Assembly: GCA_025965495.1 (NCBI GenBank)
Contig: JAOPWW010000509.1
Span: 1-5,678, forward strand
DNA: 5,678 nt
Direction: 5' to 3'
DNA from: Frankiales bacterium
GTDB lineage: Bacteria; Actinomycetota; Actinomycetes; Mycobacteriales; SCTD01
A program made the position numbers and the translations under genes. Below, in pieces: positions 1 through 4,973 of this stretch (positions are counted from its first letter, which is position 1; the number at the start of each line of letters is the position of its first letter). The notes beneath the pieces are model-generated. The model searched no databases. It had not been told where the DNA came from and saw only the letters and a program-made list of their open reading frames with translations.

Positions 1-473
1 CGCTTCTGGTTGAGGCGCAGCGACTCGTGCGGCGAGGACATCGCGACGGTGTGCAGCACCGAGGTGAGGACCGGGTGCTTCGGGTCCTTCATGTCGTAGA
101 CGTACGTGCCCGGCCCGTCGAGCCCCTGGGTGGGGGCGTCCTTCGGGAACAGCAGCGTGGTGTCGGCGTAGGCGCACTCGTGCCCGGCCTTGTCGACGTA
201 GCGCTCGACGCGGTAGCCGCCGCTGACGCCGGTGTGGGCGACCTGGACGGCGTTGCAGGTGTAGCCCTTCGCGTACCGGCCGGTCTTGACGTCCGCGAGC
301 GGCGCCCGGCCCTGGGTCGACTCCGGGTGCGAGCCCGGGCTGCACGCCGACGGCGCGACGGTCGGGGTCGGCGGCGGCGGGGGCGTCACGGGGGCCGCGA
401 GCGCGACGGCGGCGGTGGCCGCCCCCACGGCGACGAGGACGGCGGACACGGACAGGCGGCGCGCGAGCTGCAT
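1..473 (-). CDS. Secreted LVIVD-repeat-like protein, C-terminus outside the window
   Basis: 157 codons from ATG at 473 down to the window edge. The N-terminus is a clear Sec-type signal peptide: MQLARR, then a hydrophobic segment at about residues 7-26, with likely cleavage after ALA (residues 24-26). A proline-rich spacer follows (about 28-39, with five prolines in a row), then a mature domain with cysteines at 44, 73 and 100 that could form disulfides outside the cell. No lipobox cysteine sits at the cleavage site, so it is probably exported free rather than as a lipoprotein. Residues 123-140 (TYVYDMKDPKHPVLTSVL) resemble an LVIVD beta-propeller repeat, and the PHESLRLN stretch after it resembles actinobacterial secreted LVIVD proteins as I remember them. 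The biochemical function is unknown. No Shine-Dalgarno sequence is visible upstream. The gene lies 45 nt after menE on the same strand, so read-through is possible, but nothing ties it to quinone synthesis. Confidence 0.82.
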   Translation of the reverse strand, partial: MQLARRLSVSAVLVAVGAATAAVALAAPVTPPPPPTPTVAPSACSPGSHPESTQGRAPLADVKTGRYAKGYTCNAVQVAHTGVSGGYRVERYVDKAGHECAYADTTLLFPKDAPTQGLDGPGTYVYDMKDPKHPVLTSVLHTVAMSSPHESLRLNQK

Positions 474-518
474 GTGACGAGCGTCGCAGAAGCGGCCGTC
501 CCGCGTGGAACTTCGGAC

Positions 519-1535
519 CTACCGGGACAGCCCGACCCGGTCGACCTTGCCGTTGGCCAGCTGCGGCAGGGCGTCCCAGCGGCGGAGCTCCCGGGGCGCG
601 GCGACCCGCCCCAGCCGCTCGGCGACCCACTCCCGCGCCTGCTCCAGGGTCACGTCACCGACGACGTGCGCGACCACGCGCTGCCCCCACTCCGGGTCGG
701 GCGCCCCCACGACGGCGACCTCGCGCACGTCGGGGTGGGTCAGCAGGGCCGCCTCGACCGCGGCCGGCGCGACCTTCTCCCCGCCCGTGACGACGACGTC
801 GTCGGCGCGCCCGTGGACGACGAGGCGGCCGTCGACGAGCGCGCCGACGTCGCCGGTGGTGAACCAGCCGTCGGCGTCGAGCAGCGGGGCGCCGTCGCGG
901 TAGCCGGCCGCGAGGGTCGGCCCGCGCAGCCGGACCCGCTCGCGGACGTCGACCTCGACGCCGGGCAGGGGGACGCCGTCGTAGACGCAGCCGCCGCTGG
1001 TCTCGCTCATGCCGTAGGTGGGGACGACGTTCGGGGGCAGGCCGGGCGGGGCGGCCGCTCCGCCGAGCAGGACGGCCTCGAAGGCCTCGAGCGCGCCGGG
1101 CCGCAGGCGGCCGAGCTGGGTCGGGACGAGCGAGGTGTAGCGGCAGCCGGAGACGCCGTCGAGCGAGGTGGCCGTGAACGGCCCGGGTGGCAGCACGACC
1201 GGGTCGAGGCCGGCCACCAGCGACCGCACCAGGACCTGCAGGCCCCCGACGTGGGTCGGCGGGATCGCCAGCAGCCACCGGCCCGGTCCGCCGAGCCGCT
1301 CCAGCGCGGCGTTCGCGGACGCGAGCAGGGCCTCCGCGGTGAGCAGCACCCCCTTCGGGACGCCCGTGGAGCCCGACGTCGGCACGACGACCGCGACGTC
1401 GTCGTCGACGCCGTCCTGCGGGCGGAGCGCCGCGACGACGTGGGGGGAGGAGTCGGTGAGCAGCGCCGGTCCGGTGCCGTCCAGCGCGGCGGCCAGGGTC
1501 GCGAGGGTCGGCGTCCCGGCCAGCAGCGGCCGCAC
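519..1535 (-). CDS. menE: o-succinylbenzoate-CoA ligase (MenE)
   Basis: 338 aa. It activates o-succinylbenzoate with ATP through an acyl-adenylate and transfers it to CoA, giving the OSB-CoA used by MenB; cytoplasmic. Motifs of the adenylate-forming superfamily appear in order: phosphate loop TSGSTGVPKG (53-62), YGMSETSGG (174-182), WFTTGD (224-229), the hinge region GRADDVVVTGGEK (242-254), and the C-terminal LANGKVDR (326-333) with the catalytic lysine K330. The protein is short for the superfamily but close to actinobacterial MenE proteins, which lack much of the usual N-terminal domain. The GTG start at 1535 was chosen because it shares its first base with the TAG stop of menB (TAGTG). 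No Shine-Dalgarno sequence precedes it, as the upstream strand is pyrimidine-rich, so translation probably depends on ribosomes finishing menB. The reading frame stays open far upstream, but that extension is antisense or out-of-frame sequence. Confidence 0.95.
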   Translation of the reverse strand: MRPLLAGTPTLATLAAALDGTGPALLTDSSPHVVAALRPQDGVDDDVAVVVPTSGSTGVPKGVLLTAEALLASANAALERLGGPGRWLLAIPPTHVGGLQVLVRSLVAGLDPVVLPPGPFTATSLDGVSGCRYTSLVPTQLGRLRPGALEAFEAVLLGGAAAPPGLPPNVVPTYGMSETSGGCVYDGVPLPGVEVDVRERVRLRGPTLAAGYRDGAPLLDADGWFTTGDVGALVDGRLVVHGRADDVVVTGGEKVAPAAVEAALLTHPDVREVAVVGAPDPEWGQRVVAHVVGDVTLEQAREWVAERLGRVAAPRELRRWDALPQLANGKVDRVGLSR

Positions 1536-2449
1536 TAGTAGTAGTACGGGTAGGGCGAGTAGTCCGGGTCGCGCTTCTGCAGGAACGCGTCGCGGCCCTC
1601 GGTGGCCTCGTCGGTCATGTAGGCCAGGCGGGTGGCCTCGCCGGCGAAGACCTGCTGGCCGACCAGGCCGTCGTCCACGGCGTTGAAGGCGTACTTGAGC
1701 ATCCGCTGGGACGTCGGGCTCTTGCGCACGATCGCGACGGCCCACTCGAGCGCGACCTTCTCCAGGTCGGCGTGGTCGACGACCTCGTTCACCGCGCCCA
1801 TCGCGTGCATCTGCTCGGCCGTGTAGTCCCGGCCCAGGAAGAAGATCTCGCGCCCGAACTTCTGGCCGACCTGGCGGACCAGACCCGCACTGCCGTAGCC
1901 GCCGTCGAAGCTGCCGACGTCGGCGTCGGTCTGCTTGAACCGGGCGTGCTCGCGGCTGGCCAGGGTCAGGTCGCAGGTGACGTGCAGGCTGTGCCCCCCG
2001 CCGACGGCCCAGCCCGGGACCACGCAGACGACGACCTTGGGCATCGTCCGGATCAGGCGCTGCACCTCGAGGATGTGCAGCCGGCCGGTCCGCGCCGGGT
2101 CCACCGAGTCGGCGGTGTCGCCCTCGGCGTACTGGTAGCCCGACCGGCCCCGGATGCGCTGGTCGCCGCCGGAGCAGAACGCCCAGCCGCCGTCCTTGGG
2201 CGACGGCCCGTTGCCCGTGAGCAGCACGCAGCCGACGTCGGGCGACATGCGGGCGTGGTCGAGGACGCGGTAGAGCTCGTCGACGGTCGAGGGCCGGAAG
2301 GCGTTGCGCACCTCGGGCCGGTCGAACGCGATGCGCACGACGCCGCCGTCGCGTCCGGCTGCGGTCGAGCGGTGGTAGGTGATGTCCTGCAGGTCGAACC
2401 CGGGGACCTCGGTCCACGCTGCGGGGTCGAAGATCTCGCTCACGGTCAC
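1535..2449 (-). CDS. menB: 1,4-dihydroxy-2-naphthoyl-CoA synthase (MenB)
   Basis: 304 aa, crotonase fold. It performs the Dieckmann-type ring closure of OSB-CoA to DHNA-CoA in the cytoplasm. Family marks: FDRPEVRNAF (42-51), the oxyanion-hole region WAFCSGGDQRIRGRSGYQYA (89-108) and GWAVGGGHSLH (146-156), and QTDADVGSFDGGYGS (173-187). Asp175, Ser180 and Tyr277 line up with Asp185, Ser190 and Tyr287 of the M. tuberculosis enzyme. The Asp marks the type that uses its own carboxylate instead of bicarbonate. The C-terminus ends in SPYPYYY, as in relatives. Two starts are possible, GTG at 2449 and GTG at 2443. The first is preferred because a TACAGT hexamer lies six bases before it, the layout of a leaderless transcript, and no Shine-Dalgarno is present. 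Position 189 is Gly (YGSAG), where I recall Tyr in relatives. First gene of a menB-menE operon. Confidence 0.97.
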   Translation of the reverse strand: MTVSEIFDPAAWTEVPGFDLQDITYHRSTAAGRDGGVVRIAFDRPEVRNAFRPSTVDELYRVLDHARMSPDVGCVLLTGNGPSPKDGGWAFCSGGDQRIRGRSGYQYAEGDTADSVDPARTGRLHILEVQRLIRTMPKVVVCVVPGWAVGGGHSLHVTCDLTLASREHARFKQTDADVGSFDGGYGSAGLVRQVGQKFGREIFFLGRDYTAEQMHAMGAVNEVVDHADLEKVALEWAVAIVRKSPTSQRMLKYAFNAVDDGLVGQQVFAGEATRLAYMTDEATEGRDAFLQKRDPDYSPYPYYY

Positions 2450-2455
2450 GTACGG

Positions 2456-2461
2456 ACTGTA
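2456..2461 (-). promoter_or_regulatory. Probable -10 element of a leaderless menB promoter
   Basis: On the minus strand the hexamer TACAGT matches TANNNT. It ends six bases before the GTG at 2449, so transcription would begin at or next to the first base of the start codon. This geometry is common for leaderless genes in Actinomycetota, and the absence of any purine-rich ribosome binding site before menB agrees with it. No convincing -35 box lies 16-18 bases upstream. One base is shared with the menC ribosome binding site on the other strand. Confidence 0.5.
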
Positions 2462-2466
2462 GGAGG
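2461..2466 (+). promoter_or_regulatory. Ribosome binding site of menC
   Basis: A perfect AGGAGG sits five bases before the GTG at 2472, and it decides that start over the in-frame ATG at 2499. This is the only textbook Shine-Dalgarno sequence at its proper distance in the window. menC must therefore have a leader, and its promoter must lie inside the 5' end of menB on the opposite strand, because only 22 bases separate the two genes. I could not identify that promoter. Confidence 0.8.
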
Positions 2467-2471
2467 CACGG

Positions 2472-3428
2472 GTGGAGGTGCACGTCGTCGCGGTCCCCAT
2501 GCGGGTGCGCTTCCGGGGCGTCGACGTCCGGGAGGTCGCGCTGCTGGAGGGTCCCGCGGGCTGGGGCGAGTTCGGCCCGTTCCTCGAGTACGACGACGCC
2601 GAGGCCTCCCGCTGGCTGGCCGCCGCGCTCGACGCCTGCACGACGCCGCCGCCGTCGCCGCGGCGCGACCGGGTCCCGGTGAACGCGACCGTCCCCGCCG
2701 TCGCGGCCGCCGACGTCGACGCCGTGCTCGCCCGCTTCCCCGGCTGCACGACGGCGAAGGTCAAGGTCGCCGAGGCAGGCCAGTCCCTCGCCGACGACGT
2801 CGACCGGGTCGCCGCCGTGCGCTCGGCCCTCGGACCGGCCGGCAGGGTCCGCGTCGACGCCACCGGCGGCTGGTCGGTCGCCGAGGCGCGCCGGGCCCTC
2901 GGCGCGCTGGCGCCCTACGACCTCGAGTACGCCGAGCAGCCGTGCACCACCGTCGCCGAGCTGACCTCCCTGCGGCTGTGCCTGGCCCGGGTCCACCTCG
3001 ACGTGCTGGTCGCGGCCGACGAGAGCGTGCGCAAGGCCGAGGACCCCCTGAAGGTCGCCCTGGCCGGGGCGGCCGACGTCGTCGTGCTCAAGGTGGCGCC
3101 GCTCGGCGGGGTGGGCCGGGCGCTCGAGGTCGCCGAGGCGTGCGGGCTGCCGGTGGTGGTGTCGTCGGCTCTGGACACCTCCGTCGGCATCCGGGCCGGC
3201 GTCGCGCTCGCCGCGGCCCTGCCCGAGCTGCCCTTCGCCTGCGGCCTGGCCACCACGGGGCTCATGGCCGACGACGTCTGCGACTACCCGGTCGTCGACG
3301 GCGCCCTGCCGGTCGTCGACGTGGTCCCCGACCCCGCCCGGCTCGCCGCGCTCGCCGCCCCTCCGGACCGGCAGCGGTGGTGGCGCGAGCGGGTCGAGCG
3401 CTGCCGGGAGCTCATCCCGCCGGCGTGA
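2472..3428 (+). CDS. menC: o-succinylbenzoate synthase (MenC)
   Basis: 318 aa, enolase superfamily. It dehydrates SHCHC to o-succinylbenzoate, the aromatising step of menaquinone synthesis; cytoplasmic. The N-terminal capping part contains MRVRFRGVDVREVALLEGP (10-28) and WGEFGPFLEY (31-40). The barrel carries the catalytic KxK pair (K96, K98 in TAKVKV), metal ligands D129 (RVDATGGW), E155 (YAEQP) and D183 (VAADES), and the opposite lysine K207 (LKVAPLGG). All essential charged residues are present. Two oddities: residue 131 is Thr where the family usually has Asn (DANG), and the stretch 168-181 before VAADES looks about six residues longer than in the M. tuberculosis protein as I recall it. 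The start is GTG, set by AGGAGG. The stop is 16 nt before the diguanylate cyclase gene, with no terminator between, so menC is probably the first gene of a menC-cyclase-menD transcript. Confidence 0.95.
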   Translation: MEVHVVAVPMRVRFRGVDVREVALLEGPAGWGEFGPFLEYDDAEASRWLAAALDACTTPPPSPRRDRVPVNATVPAVAAADVDAVLARFPGCTTAKVKVAEAGQSLADDVDRVAAVRSALGPAGRVRVDATGGWSVAEARRALGALAPYDLEYAEQPCTTVAELTSLRLCLARVHLDVLVAADESVRKAEDPLKVALAGAADVVVLKVAPLGGVGRALEVAEACGLPVVVSSALDTSVGIRAGVALAAALPELPFACGLATTGLMADDVCDYPVVDGALPVVDVVPDPARLAALAAPPDRQRWWRERVERCRELIPPA

Positions 3429-3436
3429 GCGCCGAC

Positions 3437-3442
3437 AGGGGG
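3437..3442 (+). promoter_or_regulatory. Weak ribosome binding site of the diguanylate cyclase gene
   Basis: AGGGGG lies only two bases before the ATG at 3445, closer than the usual 5-10 bases. The site may work poorly by itself. With the menC stop 16 nt upstream, translation is likely helped by ribosomes leaving menC, which would keep cyclase levels low and tied to MenC. Confidence 0.45.
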
Positions 3443-3444
3443 CC

Positions 3445-4956
3445 ATGACGTCGGCCCCCGAGCTCGCCCGCCTGGCTCGGCTGGCCTCCGGCGACCCCGA
3501 GGCGGCCCTCCTGCAGCTGCTGCGCCTGCTCTGCGAGCAGCTCGGCCTGCAGCACGCCGTGCTGGGCCGGATCCGCGGCGACGTCCACACGATCGACCTC
3601 GCCGTCACGGCCGGCGTCGGCCGCGCCCGCGCGCTCGAGGCCGACCGGCCGGTGACCGACTCGTGGTGCGCCCACGTGCCCGCGGCCGGCACGCTGGTGG
3701 TCGCCGACGTCGAGGACCGCCCCGACCTGCACGCGCTGCCCGTGACGGCCGCCCTCGGGATCGGCTGCTACGTCGGGACCGTCGTGCGAGGCGTCGACGG
3801 CCGCGAGCTCGGCGTCCTCGGCGTCGCAGGCAGCACCTCCCGGACCGACCTCGACGACCGCGACCTCGCCGTCCTGGAGGCCCTGTCGGAGGTCGTCGGC
3901 GAGCTGTACCCGGCGCTGCTGCGCGACCGGGAGGCGCGGCTGTCCTCGCCGCAGCTGGTCCCGGCGCAGCTGGTGCCGGCACAGCGCACGGCCGCCGACC
4001 TCGTCGGGCTGGCCGGCGTCGTCAGCGGCGCCGACGGCGTCGAGGGCCTCACCCGACCGCTCCTGGACGCCCTGCACGACCTCAGCGGCATCGCCTCGAC
4101 CTACCTCACGGTCGTCCACGCCGAGCGGGACGTGCAGGAGATCCGCTACGCCCGCAACACCAAGGAGGGCTTCGCGCTCCCCGAGGGCCTGCACGTCCCG
4201 TGGGGCGACACCCTCTGCAAGCGCGCCCTGGACGAGGGGCGGGCCTGCACGACCGACGTCCCCGCCGTCTGGGCGGACAGCGGCGCCGCGGCCGCCCTCG
4301 GCATCGTCACCTACGTCTCCGTGCCGGTCCGGCTCTCCGACGGGCGCGTCTGGGGGACGCTCTGCGGCGCTGACGACGTCGCCCACGCCGACGCCCCCGA
4401 CCACCTCCCGACACTGGCGCTGTTCGCCCGGCTCATCGCCGGCGAGGTCGAGCGCACCGCCGTCGTCGCCGCGGAGCGCGCCGCCGCCGCCCGCGCCCGC
4501 AAGGACGCCGAGACCGACGCCCTCACCGGGTGCAGCAGCCGCCGCACCGTGCAGCCCTGGCTCGACGCCGCCCTGTCGTCCTGCTCCCCCGACCAGGTCG
4601 TCGCCCTGACCTACGTCGACGTCGACCGCTTCAAGCAGGTCAACGACGGCCTCGGGCACGCCGCCGGCGACCAGCTGCTCGCGCAGCTCGGGGAGCGGCT
4701 GCGGACGGCCTCCCGGGAGGGCGACCTGGTCGCCCGGCTCGGCGGGGACGAGTTCGTCGTCGCGGCCCGGCTCCCCCGCGTCGCCGCCGCCGGCCTGCTC
4801 GCCCGGGTCCGGAGCGCCGGCTCCTTCCCGCTCCTGACCGCCACCGGGGCGGTGCAGGTCCGCTGCTCGGTCGGCCTGGCCGTCTCCGACGACGCCCTCG
4901 ACCTGCTCGCCGCCGCCGACGTCGCGATGTACGCCGACAAGCCCGCCCAGGCCTGA
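3445..4956 (+). CDS. Tandem-GAF sensor diguanylate cyclase (GGDEF)
   Basis: 503 aa, soluble: no signal peptide or membrane segment. It should join two GTP into cyclic di-GMP. GAF 1 covers about residues 20-160, a short linker with the repeat QLVPAQLVPAQ spans 170-180, GAF 2 covers about 200-340, and an alanine/arginine/glutamate-rich signalling helix (about 333-357) leads into the GGDEF domain (358-503). That domain keeps its metal and GTP residues: D392 (DVDRFK), N400, D409 (GHAAGD) and the signature GGDEF at 433-437. An RxxD inhibitory site (R424-D427) lies five residues before it, so product feedback is expected. The early motif is DALTGCSSRR instead of the usual LTGLxNRR, and the C-terminus ends soon after MYADK. 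Both GAF domains carry a cysteine in matching places (C75, C258). The ligand is unknown. No EAL or HD-GYP domain is present. It sits between menC and menD with gaps of 16 and 17 nt. Confidence 0.93.
   Translation: MTSAPELARLARLASGDPEAALLQLLRLLCEQLGLQHAVLGRIRGDVHTIDLAVTAGVGRARALEADRPVTDSWCAHVPAAGTLVVADVEDRPDLHALPVTAALGIGCYVGTVVRGVDGRELGVLGVAGSTSRTDLDDRDLAVLEALSEVVGELYPALLRDREARLSSPQLVPAQLVPAQRTAADLVGLAGVVSGADGVEGLTRPLLDALHDLSGIASTYLTVVHAERDVQEIRYARNTKEGFALPEGLHVPWGDTLCKRALDEGRACTTDVPAVWADSGAAAALGIVTYVSVPVRLSDGRVWGTLCGADDVAHADAPDHLPTLALFARLIAGEVERTAVVAAERAAAARARKDAETDALTGCSSRRTVQPWLDAALSSCSPDQVVALTYVDVDRFKQVNDGLGHAAGDQLLAQLGERLRTASREGDLVARLGGDEFVVAARLPRVAAAGLLARVRSAGSFPLLTATGAVQVRCSVGLAVSDDALDLLAAADVAMYADKPAQA
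3952..3984 (+). repeat. 15-base tandem repeat in the linker between the GAF domains
   Basis: Two copies of a 15-base unit (CAGCTGGTCCCGGCG, then the same with two changes) are followed by a CAG that starts a third. It encodes QLVPA twice plus Q. The unit is a multiple of three, so repeat gain or loss keeps the frame and changes only linker length. It lies between the two sensor domains of the diguanylate cyclase. Confidence 0.75.
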
Positions 4957-4961
4957 CCCCC

Positions 4962-4972
4962 GAGACTGGAGG
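4962..4972 (+). promoter_or_regulatory. Start region of menD: possible leaderless -10 or close ribosome binding site
   Basis: The 17-nt gap before menD holds GAGACT (4962-4967), six bases before the GTG at 4974, and GGAGG (4968-4972), one base before it. The GGAGG is too close for a normal Shine-Dalgarno. GAGACT keeps the A and final T of TANNNT but lacks the first T, at the same distance as the hexamer before menB. A second, leaderless promoter for menD is therefore possible besides read-through from menC, but neither reading is strong. Confidence 0.3.
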
Positions 4973-4973
4973 G

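Noticed and set aside
474..518. Possible terminator after menE or promoter for the secreted protein
   Set aside because: Only a 4-bp stem with a long loop can be drawn, with no T-run, and no TANNNT or Shine-Dalgarno lies at a suitable distance from the ATG at 473.
27..1538. 503-codon open frame on the plus strand
   Set aside because: It is antisense to the secreted protein and menE, and its translation is low-complexity Arg, Gly, Val and Asp with no domain.
1534..1546. Short TAG/TAC triplet run
   Set aside because: It is simply the opposite strand of the Tyr-Tyr-Tyr-stop end of menB, not a microsatellite with independent meaning.
2429..2434. GAAGAT as a -10 box for menC
   Set aside because: It matches only the two most conserved positions of TANNNT, and no -35 is visible, so it is not better than chance.
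1772..3448. 558-codon plus-strand open frame across menB and menC
   Set aside because: Antisense to menB and out of frame with menC; the arginine-rich translation is typical of a shadow frame.
519..3692. A single 1057-codon open frame on the minus strand
   Set aside because: Only its last 338 codons encode a recognisable protein (MenE). The rest is out of frame with menB or antisense to menC and the cyclase; lack of stops is expected at this GC content.
3412..4659. 415-codon minus-strand open frame opposite the diguanylate cyclase
   Set aside because: The plus strand encodes clear GAF and GGDEF domains; the opposite frame shows no domain and no start signal.
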